DNA of 64,000 nucleotides from Pelotomaculum_C sp050950345 (GCA_050950345.1 JBMNHK010000002.1:496001-560000); one strand, 5' to 3'. Numbered from the stretch's first letter, positions 1 to 8,454 are shown. The notes: a model not told the origin generated them from the letters alone. Translations and numbers: made by a program.

Positions 1-2
1 CA

Positions 3-374
3 GACTATATATCCGAAAATAACATCGATACACAATTGCCATTAGTTGCAGATTACAATAGTGTACTGGTAAATGTGTCCATTAAGTCCATATCTGAAGA
101 GAACAAGACTGTAGATTTTTATGCGCCTGTATTTGCAGGCAAGGAATATCGTTTTGCGCGTCCTATCAGCAATTATGCAGCAAGCTTCAAAGAACAATTG
201 CAAGGGCTTAAGGATGTTAAGCCAATCTTTTCTTGCAACTGTGTTCTTAATTACCTTTATGGAGAGCTTGAAGGTAAAGCGACACCGCCTTTTGCCGGAC
301 CGGTGACTTTCGGAGAAATCGCATACCAGTTACTGAACCAAACACTGGTTTATGCAGAGATAATCAGCAAATAA
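3..374 (+). CDS. C-terminal part of an unrecognised protein (cut by window edge)
   Basis: The reading frame is open from the first bases of the window, so the gene starts upstream and only about 123 C-terminal residues are seen. The first usable start inside the window is a TTG at 36, but nothing marks it as real. The piece is soluble and ends in a helix-rich tail (GPVTFGEIAYQLLNQTLVYA). This tail and the central CNCVLNYLYG stretch remind me of FIST/DUF6976-type sensory proteins; that assignment is tentative and rests on memory only. A strong terminator follows 13 bases later, so this is the last gene of its transcript. Confidence 0.55.
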   Translation, partial: DYISENNIDTQLPLVADYNSVLVNVSIKSISEENKTVDFYAPVFAGKEYRFARPISNYAASFKEQLQGLKDVKPIFSCNCVLNYLYGELEGKATPPFAGPVTFGEIAYQLLNQTLVYAEIISK

Positions 375-386
375 CCCAATATCTTT

Positions 387-437
387 AAACCCGCCGCAAT
401 TCACCGGGCTTCAGCCCGAGTGAATAGGTGGGTTTTT
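387..437 (+). terminator. Rho-independent terminator after the first gene
   Basis: A nested hairpin: outer arms AAACCCGCC and GGTGGGTTT, inner arms ATTCAC/GTGAAT and GGGC/GCCC, ending in a TTTTT run. It lies just after the stop at 374 and fits an intrinsic terminator. Confidence 0.7.
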
Positions 438-524
438 AAGTGGCTTTCAGCCAGTGTGTTTAAGTAAAGGGATTCCATATTTTGGCCTAGAAACATAAAC
501 AATAACTTAAATATTCCAAGATAT

Positions 525-641
525 ATGAATAAATCTTTTATAACTTATGATGATTATGTTAAAGCCAGTGGTAAAATCCCGGGAAAAACGCCACTCTCTA
601 GAAATATAAACACCAAAGATCCTATGATGAAAGCCAGGTAA
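525..641 (+). other. Possible 38-aa ORF in the 375-676 gap
   Basis: An ATG-started frame of 38 codons (begins MNKSFITYDDYVKASGKIPG) fills part of the gap between the terminator and the flavoprotein gene. It has no good ribosome-binding site and may be the remnant of a longer gene. I recognise no family. Nothing else is visible in this gap. Confidence 0.2.
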
Positions 642-676
642 TTTTAAAACAATCTATAGGTTGGAGGGTTAGGTGG

Positions 677-1306
677 TTGAAAATCCTTGGTGTTGTAGGA
701 AGTCGCAGGAAAAAAGGAAATACTTCTATTTTAATGCAAGAGGCCTTAAAACCTTTTAAAATGAACAATATTGAAACTAAACTAATATTCTTAAATGACT
801 ATAATATTAGTGACTGTAATGGGTGCGAAGGCTGTAAAGATACATATAAATGCGTAATAAACGATGATATGCAAAAATTGTATCCAGATATTTTGGAATC
901 CGATGCAATTATTCTTGGCTCACCTGCCTATTTTTATAACATATCTGCAGATATGAAGGCTTTTATAGATAGGTGTTACTGTTTTGAAATATTCGATAAA
1001 GAAGATCGCTCAGTTTGGATGGGGTTAAACGAAGCACTTGGAGGAAAATATGCTGCTGTAATTGCAGTTTGTGAACAAGAAAGAGAAGAAGATATGGGAT
1101 TTACCGCTGAAGCGATGCAAAAGTCTTTAGAAGCTTTAGGATATAGAGTAGTCAGTACTGTTAAGGCGCTACACCTTTTTAAAGCAGGAGAAGCTTTAAA
1201 TAATGAAAAAGCAATGCAAGACGCAAGACAAGCTGGAGAAAAACTATTAAAATATTTGCAGCTAAAAGAAAGGATAAAGACAAGACTCTGGCCGATCACG
1301 GACTAA
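677..1306 (+). CDS. NAD(P)H-dependent FMN reductase / iron-sulfur flavoprotein family
   Basis: Flavodoxin-fold protein of 209 aa. The N-terminus MKILGVVGSRRKKGNTSIL is the phosphate-binding loop for FMN. A cysteine cluster CNGCEGCKDTYKC (residues about 47-59) matches the compact cluster motif of the iron-sulfur flavoprotein group. The segment SPAYFYNISADMKAFIDR is the conserved second flavin-contact loop. It probably reduces quinones, metals or other small acceptors in the cytoplasm; the natural substrate cannot be read. The TTG start at 677 is supported by GGAGGG at 663-668. The last ~12 residues (after about 1270) run out of frame over a decayed fragment of another gene, so the true C-terminus may have been replaced. 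Confidence 0.8.
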   Translation: MKILGVVGSRRKKGNTSILMQEALKPFKMNNIETKLIFLNDYNISDCNGCEGCKDTYKCVINDDMQKLYPDILESDAIILGSPAYFYNISADMKAFIDRCYCFEIFDKEDRSVWMGLNEALGGKYAAVIAVCEQEREEDMGFTAEAMQKSLEALGYRVVSTVKALHLFKAGEALNNEKAMQDARQAGEKLLKYLQLKERIKTRLWPITD

Positions 1307-1502
1307 TGGGGTAGAAATACATTTATTTGAGGTTTTCGTGCCAGGTAAATATACATATATAGGTCAAGTGGAATTAGCTGGAGAACCCTATCAGGAGCCA
1401 GATGCTGACGGAAAACCTCGTTTAGTTTGGGTGTTTCCCCTCCGGCAAGTCAGGCAACAAAATTTAATTAATAAAAGTAAAGAAGTTTGGGATTTTAGTT
1501 AG
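1273..1502 (+). pseudogene. Remnant of an SRA-like domain from an McrA/HNH-type restriction protein
   Basis: Two frames joined by one frameshift near 1309 read KDKTLADHGLMG and then VEIHLFEVFVPGKYTYIGQV followed by a segment containing GEPYQEPDADGK and VWVFPL. This is the typical C-terminal part of the SRA-like (modified-base reading) domain of HNH endonucleases related to ScoMcrA. Everything before and after is missing, and there is no start. It overlaps the tail of the flavoprotein gene in another frame. No active product is expected. Confidence 0.6.
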
Positions 1503-1579
1503 AAAGCAAAAGATATACTTGTGTGCTAAAGTTTTGAAAACACCCTGGCTTTAGCCATGGATGATGAGAAGGTTTATCA

Positions 1580-3619
1580 ATGCTGATTAGAAAGAAATTA
1601 CCAATATTATTGGCTGTTTACCTGATTGCGTTTATTTCTGCCTTCCTTGTGCCCTGTGATATTACTCTGGCGGCATCCGGTGAAAAAGTTTTTGATATTA
1701 TTGAAATCACCGACTTCCATGGCATGCTGGAAGATACTGCCGGCAACCCGGTAGCCGCAGTCATGGCCAGGAATATAAAAGACATTGTTGACAGCAACCC
1801 TGAGCGGACCCTTATTGTTTCCGGCGGCGATAACTATCAGGGAACGATTTTGTCCAATATGCTGAAAGGTGAGCCGGTTATGCATTTTTTTAATAATATT
1901 GGTCTGGCGGTTTCCGTGTTGGGCAATCACGAATTTGACTGGGGCCTGGATACGGTAACTGCGCCCGGTATTGCCGGTTACCCGATAATTTGTTCCAACC
2001 TGTTTTATAAGGGTACCAGTAAGCACGTGTTTGAGCCTTATGAAATTTTTGAAAAAGATGGAGTGAAAATCGCCGTTGTGGGTGCGGTTACTGAAGAATT
2101 GCCGAACGTAGTGTTGCCCGGCTATGTCAAAGATTATGACGTTGGGGCTATTGTAGACAATGTCATAAAGGCAGCCCGGGATGCCAGGGAGAAAGGTGCG
2201 CAGATTGTAATTGCTTTAATTCATGATGGAGACAATAATGACAGCAGGACCGGCCCTGCTTTTGACGTGGCCAACCATGCGGGTGATGTTATTGACGCTG
2301 TGCTGGGCGGGCATACTCATACCCTGGTAAATACCACCGCAGCAAACGGTACGCCGGTGGCGATAGCCGGTGCTCATGGCAGGGGATTTATTGATATGAA
2401 GATTACCAGGCATGAGGATGGTACCCTGGATTTCAATACACAGTACATTGCCATTGACACGGACAGCACAGTATTTCCATATGGGTATAAAGCACTGTCT
2501 CCAGTCATTGACCATTCGGTTAATGATATCGTCGAAACTGCTAAAATGCAGGTGGGTTCTGTAGCCAGTCAGGAGCTGGGTGAAACTGATACCGGCCTGA
2601 GCACTACACAGGCAGACTTTCCCTGGGGTGAATCACCGGCCGGGAACTGGGTATGCGATGTAATAAAAGCAAAAGCCGGCGCAGATATTGCCTTTACTAA
2701 CAACGGCGGCCTGCGAATTGACATCCCGCAAGGTGCAATATCCCTTGGAACCCTGTATGCCTTTACCCCCTTTGACAATACCATTATGACAGCAGAGATG
2801 ACCGGCCCCCAAATCAAAACAGTACTCGAACAAGCTGTAGGTGACGGCGGGAAAGGCATCCAGGTATCCGGTTTGACATTTACCTATGACCCTAGCGAGC
2901 CCGGCGGCAGCAGGGTAGTGAGTATTTATTTAGCCGATGGTACTCCCGTTGATGTGACTGATACCAGCAAAACATATAAGGTTACAACCAATGAATTTTT
3001 AGCTACGGGCGGTGATGGCTTTACCGTCTTTAAAGAAGTTACCTTCATTAACACCAACATTCTGGTCAGGGATGCCCTGGTCGAAAATGTACAAAATGCC
3101 GGCCGGATTACGGCCCGGTTAGAGGAAAGGATCAAGAACATACAAAACGCCAACCCCCATGAACCGGTCACCCGTGCTGAATTCGCCGGTATACTGGCGC
3201 TTACCCTGGAGCTCGCCGAAGATGAGACAACTGTAGGGTTCTCCGACGTCCCGGCCGGACAAAGGTTTGCGGGAGCCATCGGGGCGGCAGTAAAAGCGGG
3301 TTTTGTAAGCGGCTACGGAGACGGCACATTCCGGCCGGACAAATATATCAGCCGTGAGGAAATGACCGTAATGCTCATCAAGGCCATTGAAGCTGGGGGC
3401 TTTAGTATGGAAGTTGTTGATGTTGACGGGGTAATTGCCGGATTTAACGATAGAAATATTATTTCCGGATGGGCCAAAGCACCTTTGGCTGCAGCGGTGG
3501 AAGCCGGTATAATCTTTGGCAGGGAATCGGGCGACTTTGCTCCGTATGCTGATGCGACCCGGGCCGAAGCTGCGGCGGTACTTATTCGTGCTCAAAATTA
3601 TGTAAAATCGCTCAATTAA
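1580..3619 (+). CDS. Secreted 5'-nucleotidase / UDP-sugar hydrolase with SLH anchor
   Basis: A 679-aa exported protein. An N-terminal signal peptide (hydrophobic stretch to about residue 31) leads into a calcineurin-type metallophosphatase domain with the metal motifs TDFHGMLED, SGGDNYQG, GNHEFDWG and GGHTHT. The second domain (about residues 325-530) contains NNGGLRIDIPQG and FTPFDNT, the 5'-nucleotidase C-terminal substrate domain. The end (from about residue 530) carries at least two S-layer homology repeats, for example FSDVPAGQRFAGAI and SGYGDGTFRPDKYISREEM. It should hydrolyse nucleotides or nucleotide sugars at the cell surface for phosphate or nucleoside scavenging. The ATG at 1580 is preceded by GAGAAGG. 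It stands alone. Confidence 0.9.
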   Translation: MLIRKKLPILLAVYLIAFISAFLVPCDITLAASGEKVFDIIEITDFHGMLEDTAGNPVAAVMARNIKDIVDSNPERTLIVSGGDNYQGTILSNMLKGEPVMHFFNNIGLAVSVLGNHEFDWGLDTVTAPGIAGYPIICSNLFYKGTSKHVFEPYEIFEKDGVKIAVVGAVTEELPNVVLPGYVKDYDVGAIVDNVIKAARDAREKGAQIVIALIHDGDNNDSRTGPAFDVANHAGDVIDAVLGGHTHTLVNTTAANGTPVAIAGAHGRGFIDMKITRHEDGTLDFNTQYIAIDTDSTVFPYGYKALSPVIDHSVNDIVETAKMQVGSVASQELGETDTGLSTTQADFPWGESPAGNWVCDVIKAKAGADIAFTNNGGLRIDIPQGAISLGTLYAFTPFDNTIMTAEMTGPQIKTVLEQAVGDGGKGIQVSGLTFTYDPSEPGGSRVVSIYLADGTPVDVTDTSKTYKVTTNEFLATGGDGFTVFKEVTFINTNILVRDALVENVQNAGRITARLEERIKNIQNANPHEPVTRAEFAGILALTLELAEDETTVGFSDVPAGQRFAGAIGAAVKAGFVSGYGDGTFRPDKYISREEMTVMLIKAIEAGGFSMEVVDVDGVIAGFNDRNIISGWAKAPLAAAVEAGIIFGRESGDFAPYADATRAEAAAVLIRAQNYVKSLN

Positions 3620-3690
3620 TATTAATATTTAAAGTTGGGGGTGGGTTTTTTTGCCCGGTGCTTAAGGGACTTTACCACTGGTTTTAACAC

Positions 3691-3743
3691 TTGACAAAGC
3701 CAGTCTAACATATTAGACTCAATTTAGTCTAATATGTTAGACT
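3691..3743 (+). promoter_or_regulatory. Promoter and twin palindromic operator of the blaI-blaR1 pair
   Basis: TTGACA at 3691-3696 and TAGACT at 3714-3719 with a 17-base spacer form a promoter. Two 18-base palindromes, AGTCTAACATATTAGACT (3702-3719) and AGTCTAATATGTTAGACT (3726-3743), cover the -10 and start region. Such paired dyads are the normal binding sites of BlaI/MecI dimers, so the system very likely represses itself. The sites sit directly against the ribosome-binding GGAG. Confidence 0.8.
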
Positions 3744-3756
3744 GGAGATGTGGTTA

Positions 3757-4125
3757 ATGGAGAAAGAACTGAAGCTCAGCAATGCGGATTATCGTTTGCT
3801 TTCGATTGTATGGGCTTCGGAGCCTATTGCTTCACCTGAATTGTGCAAGTTGGCGGAATCGCAGCTCGGCTGGAAACGAACAACTACCTATACCGTATTA
3901 AAGCGGCTCTGCGACAAGGGCGTTTTGCAGAATGAGAGCACGATTGTTACTTCAAAAATTAAGCGCGACCACATTCAGACAGTTGAAAGCCGCCGGATTG
4001 TCAGCCGGATCTTTGACGGTTCATTGCCGAAGTTTATTGCAGCCTTTCTGGAAAAGGAAAAAATAAGTGATAACGAGGCAGAACAGATCAAACAAATTAT
4101 TGATGAGTACAGGAGGCGGAAGTAA
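3757..4125 (+). CDS. blaI: BlaI/MecI-family transcriptional repressor
   Basis: Winged-helix repressor. The start at 3757 (MEKELKLSNADYRLLSIVWA) is preferred over the ATG at 3748 because GGAG at 3744-3747 gives proper spacing only to the later one. KRTTTYTVLKRLCDKGVL is the recognition-helix region typical of BlaI/MecI. The C-terminal half is the helical dimerisation tail that BlaR1-type signalling targets for cleavage. It shares one base with the following blaR1 gene, so the two are one transcript. Regulation is probably by its own twin operator upstream. The induced target gene is not visible, which may reflect the insertion scar downstream. Confidence 0.88.
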   Translation: MEKELKLSNADYRLLSIVWASEPIASPELCKLAESQLGWKRTTTYTVLKRLCDKGVLQNESTIVTSKIKRDHIQTVESRRIVSRIFDGSLPKFIAAFLEKEKISDNEAEQIKQIIDEYRRRK

Positions 4126-5681
4126 TGGTGGAAGTGTTTTTGAAGGTGCTTAATATGAGCATTACGGCTACCTATGTGCTAATCGCTGTACTCATCCTGC
4201 GTCTATTGTTGAAACGCGCTCCAAAGTGGATATCCTACATACTCTGGGGCGTTCTTTTATTTCGGCTTGTCTGCCCGGTTTCATTTTCATCAGCCTTCTC
4301 TCTTTTTAACTTTCTAAATGCGCCTGTTGCAGGCAGCGGAGGAATTGAATATATTTCAAAGGCCAATGGGCTTACGGTTGTACCGCAGATAAGCTCTGAT
4401 GCTGACTATTTTGGTAAAACGGTTAGTCCGATAGTTAGTCATGCTGTGGAGGCAACAAGCGTTGAGCCAATGCAGCTATTCTTATCTATCGGTACCTGGG
4501 TTTGGCTTGCGGGTATTGCTGTTATGTTGATATATAGTGTTGTTTCTTATCTGTGGCTCAAGAGAAGGGTTTCAACTGCAACTCACCTAAATGGCAATGT
4601 TTTTGAAACTGACGAGATATCTTCTCCTTTTGTGTGCGGTTTCTTTAAGCCGAAGATCTACTTGCCTGTTGGAATCAATGAAACTGAACGCGAATATGTT
4701 TTGCTCCATGAGCGGACGCATATTCTTCGAAAGGATCATATCATCAAGCCGATAGCGTTTTTTGCCCTGTCCATTCACTGGTTTAATCCATTTATGTGGT
4801 TGGCCTTTTGCCTGATGAGCCGCGATATGGAGATGAGCTGTGATGAACGGGTGGTGTGCGAACTTGATCGCGAGGGAAAGGTCCGGTATAGCGAGACTCT
4901 GTTGCGGCTTGCGATGAGACGTCCTATTCTGGCCGGAAGCCCACTGGCTTTCGGTGAAAGTACAACGAAAAGCCGTATTAAAAATGTGCTTCACTATAAA
5001 AAGCCTTCGTTTTGGCTTGTATGTACAGCAGTGCTTGTATTGGCTAGCGGGACGATATTCCTGTTGACAAATCCAGACCAGTTCCTAGGCCTTCCAGATG
5101 CTACTTTTGTTATGTCTGTGGAAATGGAGCGGTTTAATGAGGGTGTTAGTGTTGGCTCTGCAGTCTTGACGGACAACACTGATATAGAAAAGGTGTTGTC
5201 AGCTTTATCAGAGGCGAAAAAAACATTGCGTAAATCCGTAAACGATACTCCAACGCAAAAGAATTACGTCATAATAAGACTCATTCTTGAGGATGGGATA
5301 AGAAGTCTGTTTTTGTATTCAAAAGGCGGCAGCTATTATATTGAAGAACCGTATGCTGGAGTATATAAAATTAATAGGTCTGCAAGTGGTGAAATATTTC
5401 GGTTCAAACCCCTAATTTTAGAGTTTAGTCCCTTATTCTCTTGTTTCCATAGAATTACCGTTAACCCTAATTCCCTTAGCGGTTGTTACCTTATTACCCC
5501 GACCTGGCCAGCAAGCCTTGACTCGCCGTGGATTAGGCTGCATAAGGGGACGGGCGAGGGTGACGGTAGACGGTATCAATGGTTTTCTTGCCCGTCCCTT
5601 CCTTGGAATTTTACCACGGCGGTCAAGGCCAAGCCGCTTACGCGGTTGCCGGCCATGTCTTCGGCCAAGTGGCTAACCTAA
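4125..5681 (+). CDS. blaR1: BlaR1/MecR1-type M56 membrane metalloprotease sensor, C-terminus replaced
   Basis: Membrane-embedded zinc protease partner of BlaI. Several N-terminal membrane helices are followed by the zinc motif LLHERTHILRKDH (about residues 193-205), and SCDERV supplies the downstream glutamate region. A further membrane segment (about residues 295-315) leads to an extracellular part. Normal-looking sequence ends near codon 428 (about base 5410, after SGEIFRF). The last ~90 codons translate proline- and tryptophan-rich sequence unlike any sensor domain, and an IS3-type element follows. I read this as a gene whose C-terminus was lost to an insertion event. It may still signal, but ligand sensing is doubtful. 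Confidence 0.75.
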   Translation: MVEVFLKVLNMSITATYVLIAVLILRLLLKRAPKWISYILWGVLLFRLVCPVSFSSAFSLFNFLNAPVAGSGGIEYISKANGLTVVPQISSDADYFGKTVSPIVSHAVEATSVEPMQLFLSIGTWVWLAGIAVMLIYSVVSYLWLKRRVSTATHLNGNVFETDEISSPFVCGFFKPKIYLPVGINETEREYVLLHERTHILRKDHIIKPIAFFALSIHWFNPFMWLAFCLMSRDMEMSCDERVVCELDREGKVRYSETLLRLAMRRPILAGSPLAFGESTTKSRIKNVLHYKKPSFWLVCTAVLVLASGTIFLLTNPDQFLGLPDATFVMSVEMERFNEGVSVGSAVLTDNTDIEKVLSALSEAKKTLRKSVNDTPTQKNYVIIRLILEDGIRSLFLYSKGGSYYIEEPYAGVYKINRSASGEIFRFKPLILEFSPLFSCFHRITVNPNSLSGCYLITPTWPASLDSPWIRLHKGTGEGDGRRYQWFSCPSLPWNFTTAVKAKPLTRLPAMSSAKWLT

Positions 5682-5703
5682 CCCTCCTATAGGGTGAACA
5701 AGC
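5412..5703. other. Unassigned insertion remnant between blaR1 and the IS3 element
   Basis: GC-rich sequence with many short inverted words, for example GGGACGGGC (5558) answered by GCCCGTCCC (5591). It carries no recognisable domain on either strand and breaks the reading of blaR1. It is most likely the end of a decayed mobile element. Confidence 0.35.
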
Positions 5704-5737
5704 TCAGATTCTGGTTCCGGTATCTTTATGAATAAAG

Positions 5738-6706
5738 CTAAACCTTTACGATGAAGGGTTTTAGTTGACCTATAGCCAGCATCTGACGGAATTCGCAAGG
5801 CGCAAAGTCATATAGGCTGCCATGAATACGTCGTTCATTATAAAACCTAATGTAGTCATTAACGAACTGATAAGCTTCTTGGTATGATAAAAACTCATGC
5901 CGACTCAAGCATTCCGCCTCCAGCAAAGCGTGAAAAGACTCAATATGGGCGTTTTTATTCGGTGTTTTAGGAGGAATCCGTTCATGCTCAACGCCAAATT
6001 GTTCGCAGGTTTCCTCAAACACTTTGCTGATAAACTGTGGGCCGTTATCACTTCGGATAATAGGGCGGCTATTGGATTCAAAGAGCTGCCGTTTCCACAA
6101 GGCCCGCTGAATGATCTGGGAGGCATGTTTGCTTTTGCAAGACAGTCCCAGGTGGTAATCCACAATCATCCGGTCATAAACGTCAATAATGCTCATCAGG
6201 TAGAAAAAACGGTCTTCTTTTGCAATGTAGGCATATTTAATGTCCACTTCCCAAAGTTGATCTGGGGCGGTAATCTGGCGGTTAGCTGCCAAGCGCCGGG
6301 GGTGCTTAACCTTGATGCGCCGCTGTGGCGCCAGTATATCTAATTCCTTACAGAGCCGGTAGACTTTTTTATGGTTAATTACCAGGTTATGCTGGCGACG
6401 CAGGCAAATGGCCAATTTCCGGTATCCGTACGCACTTTCTTCCCCGGCAGCAAACTCCATTAACCATTCCTTGATTTGTTCGTCACTTACCCGATGACAG
6501 TCCTTTGTCCAGGAATATAAAGTAATGGGCCGTCCACTTCTTTGTTGGTGTTTTTTGGGAGGCGGCGACTCTTGTTGCTTCTTCCAATGATAATATGTTG
6601 CTTCATGAACGCCAACAATTCTTAGTACCAGTGAACATGCATATCCCCGAGCAATCCACTTGTTTGCTATTTCTATTCTGTCGGATAGCCCGGGCGAGAC
6701 TTTTTT
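5738..6706 (-). CDS. IS3 transposase orfB (integrase core), made by -1 frameshift
   Basis: The catalytic half of the transposase. From the frameshift site the -1 frame reads VSPGLSDRIEIANKWIARGY and continues through ESAYGYRKLA into the rve integrase core. The DDE residues are visible: LWEVDIKY (first D), IIRSDNGPQF (second D) and NAHIESFHALLEAE (E). It ends HGSLYDFAPCEFRQ, the usual IS3 C-terminus. The stretch before the ATG at 6460 has no independent start of note, so the protein should be produced as an OrfAB fusion. All visible motifs are intact, so the element may still be active. Confidence 0.82.
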   Translation of the reverse strand, partial: KKVSPGLSDRIEIANKWIARGYACSLVLRIVGVHEATYYHWKKQQESPPPKKHQQRSGRPITLYSWTKDCHRVSDEQIKEWLMEFAAGEESAYGYRKLAICLRRQHNLVINHKKVYRLCKELDILAPQRRIKVKHPRRLAANRQITAPDQLWEVDIKYAYIAKEDRFFYLMSIIDVYDRMIVDYHLGLSCKSKHASQIIQRALWKRQLFESNSRPIIRSDNGPQFISKVFEETCEQFGVEHERIPPKTPNKNAHIESFHALLEAECLSRHEFLSYQEAYQFVNDYIRFYNERRIHGSLYDFAPCEFRQMLAIGQLKPFIVKV

Positions 6707-6999
6707 ACTAGATCACGCAATATGGAAATCTCTAGATCTTTTTCACCAAGCAGCTTTTTTAGTGTATTGTTTTCCTTTTCCACTTGCCGAAATTCCTGGG
6801 GCGATGGAATGTAGGCAGTTACCTTCTTAGCATTTGCATCGGTTTGCTCCCAGGCTTTATGTTTGGAGTCTTGGATCCAGCGGTATAGAGTCTTGACATT
6901 AATGTCATGCCGTTTGGCAACTGAAATAGCATTACCGACTTCCTGGACTTCTTTGATAAGTTGTTCCTTGAAATTTTTAGGATACCTCTTGCGTTTCAT
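6673..6999 (-). CDS. IS3 transposase orfA (helix-turn-helix subunit)
   Basis: A 108-aa DNA-binding protein beginning MKRKRYPKNFKEQLIKEVQE, with the HTH_Tnp_1 fold (NAISVAKRHDINVKTLYRWI). A leucine-rich coiled coil follows (FRQVEKENNTLKKLLGEK) and serves for oligomerisation. It ends soon after the A6G slippery stretch that feeds orfB. It recognises the element ends. Confidence 0.85.
   Translation of the reverse strand: MKRKRYPKNFKEQLIKEVQEVGNAISVAKRHDINVKTLYRWIQDSKHKAWEQTDANAKKVTAYIPSPQEFRQVEKENNTLKKLLGEKDLEISILRDLVKKSRPGYPTE
6700..6706 (-). promoter_or_regulatory. Programmed -1 frameshift site (A6G) between orfA and orfB
   Basis: On the minus strand the orfA codons GTA AAA AAG TCT contain the heptamer AAAAAAG. 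Slipping back one base leads directly into the open orfB frame (GTC TCG CCC GGG). This is the classic IS3 frameshift signal. Confidence 0.75.
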
Positions 7000-7099
7000 C
7001 CATATCCCTCCGTTAAAATTAGTTTATATCAATAAGGGATATGGCTCAAATCTAATTAGGGGGCTAAATAGATTTAAAATATATACTACAAATGGAAAT

Positions 7100-7771
7100 A
7101 TGCAGGGGAATATTGAGAATGTGCAAGAAAGAGAGACGAAATATGATTTTTTTAATATTTTAAATAAAGAAAGTGCTGGAGATGATCATGGAAATAAAAA
7201 TATACTTTCAAGAGAAGAGATTATTCAATTAGTGGAAAGTATTGATCCATACCAATTGAAACCTACGATGTCACCAAAAGAAAGGTATGATTTAAGGACA
7301 GAAATGTATAGCAAAATCCCTGAAGATGAAATTGGTTGTTTTTCCCATGTCATTTTATCCAGCGCATTACAGCTTTATGGTGTTGTGTCTGATGATAGAT
7401 ATATTGAGCTTATTGATAAGAACCATCCAAGATGGGATGCTTATGATAAAAATGATTTATTTGGAGTAGTAACTGTATTATCAGGAATAGAGAAATATGT
7501 GGATTATAAGCCCTTGCAGGATGACATTGATGCTGTAAAAAAACTGTGTAAAGAAGGTCTTGAGGAGCGAAATATATTAAAAATAATTGATGCAAACAGA
7601 ATACTGCAAGATCTGTCAAGACATTTAATAAAAGTGCCATACCGTGGAGAAGGGGAGGAAAAAGTAGATTATGGTGATATCCATAATCTCTACTTCAAGG
7701 CGACTAAAACGCTTGAAGGTGCTCATAATTTTTTGAGTGACACCAATATTCCTGCAGATAATTATGACTAA
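7100..7771 (+). CDS. Hypothetical protein next to the IS3 right end
   Basis: A soluble, acidic protein of about 223 aa from an ATG at 7100 (MQGNIENVQERETKYDFFNI). The frame is open further upstream, but that part runs antisense through the IS3 orfA gene and cannot be native. So either the protein starts at 7100 or its true N-terminus was lost to the insertion. It contains MSPKERYDLRTEMYSKIPED and PYRGEGEEKVDYGD. I recognise no family and see no signal peptide or membrane segment. AT-rich codon use differs from the chromosomal genes around it, which suggests transfer. A strong hairpin terminator follows. Confidence 0.5.
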   Translation: MQGNIENVQERETKYDFFNILNKESAGDDHGNKNILSREEIIQLVESIDPYQLKPTMSPKERYDLRTEMYSKIPEDEIGCFSHVILSSALQLYGVVSDDRYIELIDKNHPRWDAYDKNDLFGVVTVLSGIEKYVDYKPLQDDIDAVKKLCKEGLEERNILKIIDANRILQDLSRHLIKVPYRGEGEEKVDYGDIHNLYFKATKTLEGAHNFLSDTNIPADNYD

Positions 7772-7823
7772 AACCAGAAGGAATTTTAGAAGAAATTAAT
7801 TAAGTAAAACTGTCTCTCACTCC

Positions 7824-7863
7824 GCAGCAAAGCAGCAGAATAGAGTTTCTGCTACTTTGCTGC
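7824..7863. terminator. Bidirectional hairpin terminator
   Basis: A 16-base stem (GCAGCAAAGCAGCAGA with TCTGCTACTTTGCTGC, one mismatch) lies between two convergent genes. It probably stops both the hypothetical gene at 7100 and the DUF5320 gene. Confidence 0.6.
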
Positions 7864-7875
7864 TGGGGGCTTCTA

Positions 7876-8091
7876 TTATAGGCTTTCTAACCGTTTATCA
7901 ATCGCATTAATTGCATTTTGCAACTGCTCTTTTTGTAACTCTAATGCTTCTTTAAGAGTTGTTGGATTTTGATTTGCTTCAAAACCAAAGCCCATTCCTA
8001 ATCCGTGTCCCCAACCTCTTCCGAAGCCACGTCCCCAAAATCTTCTGAATCCACGTCCCCAACCACCAGTGATACTGAATTTGTTTACCAC
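7876..8091 (-). CDS. DUF5320-type glycine-rich small protein, probably N-truncated
   Basis: 71 aa. A glycine/tryptophan/arginine-rich first half (GWGRGFRRFWGRGFGRGWGH) is followed by a C-terminal coiled coil (LKEALELQKEQLQNAINAID). That layout is typical of DUF5320 proteins found near metal-cofactor and redox genes in anaerobes. Complete members usually begin with a PxGDRTGP-like segment that is absent here. The GTG start at 8091 lies beside an IstB remnant, so the N-terminus has probably been lost. Function unknown. Confidence 0.6.
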   Translation of the reverse strand: MVNKFSITGGWGRGFRRFWGRGFGRGWGHGLGMGFGFEANQNPTTLKEALELQKEQLQNAINAIDKRLESL

Positions 8092-8151
8092 AAGGGGCTA
8101 AATAACGGGAAACACTAACAGAAAAGCATTTCCCCATTGTGATAAGCCTGT

Positions 8152-8454
8152 ATGCAGGGGATGAATGTGAAGTTCTATACGGTCGCCAATCTTTCCAACG
8201 AATTAATTGAAGCTCAGGAATACAAGAAACTATTAAAGCTGGAAAAGCAAATATCCAAGGCAGAACTGCTCATTATCGATGAATTAAGTTATTTGACTTT
8301 TAATCGCCACCAGTCCGAGCTATTATTCAAGGTCATTGCTGACCGGTCAGAACGCCAGAGTGTTATTGTGTCAACGAACCTGAAATTCTCGGATTGGGTC
8401 ACAATGTTTGAGAATACTACCATGCTAACGGCCTTGCTTGAAACACCGGTATAA
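8152..8454 (+). pseudogene. IstB-like (IS21 helper ATPase) remnant
   Basis: Contains the middle part of an IstB ATPase: NVKFYTVANLSNELIEAQEY, the Walker B stretch LLIIDELSYL and VIVSTNLKFSDW. The N-terminal DNA-binding part with the Walker A loop is missing, and the C-terminus breaks off after TALLETPV. No istA partner is present. It is a dead piece of an IS21-type element. Confidence 0.75.

Larger units (their letters stand above)
5704..7055 (-). mobile_element. IS3-family insertion sequence
   Basis: About 1.35 kb with the two overlapping IS3 reading frames on the minus strand. The ends form an imperfect inverted repeat: the left end reads inward AGATTCTGG...GGTATCTTTATGAATAAAG and the right end reads inward AGATTTGAG...CATATCCCTTATTGATATA. 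The limits are therefore approximate to several bases. I could not find a convincing short target duplication. Confidence 0.7.

Noticed and set aside
3748..3756. Alternative blaI start at 3748
   Set aside because: The ribosome site GGAG directly touches this ATG; spacing fits only the start at 3757.
6863..7099. Upstream extension of the 7100 gene
   Set aside because: It reads antisense through IS3 orfA, so it cannot be native coding sequence.
7057..8104. GGGGCTAAATA in direct repeat near 7059 and 8094
   Set aside because: An 11-base match beside unrelated remnants; no consistent element ends or target duplication could be built from it.
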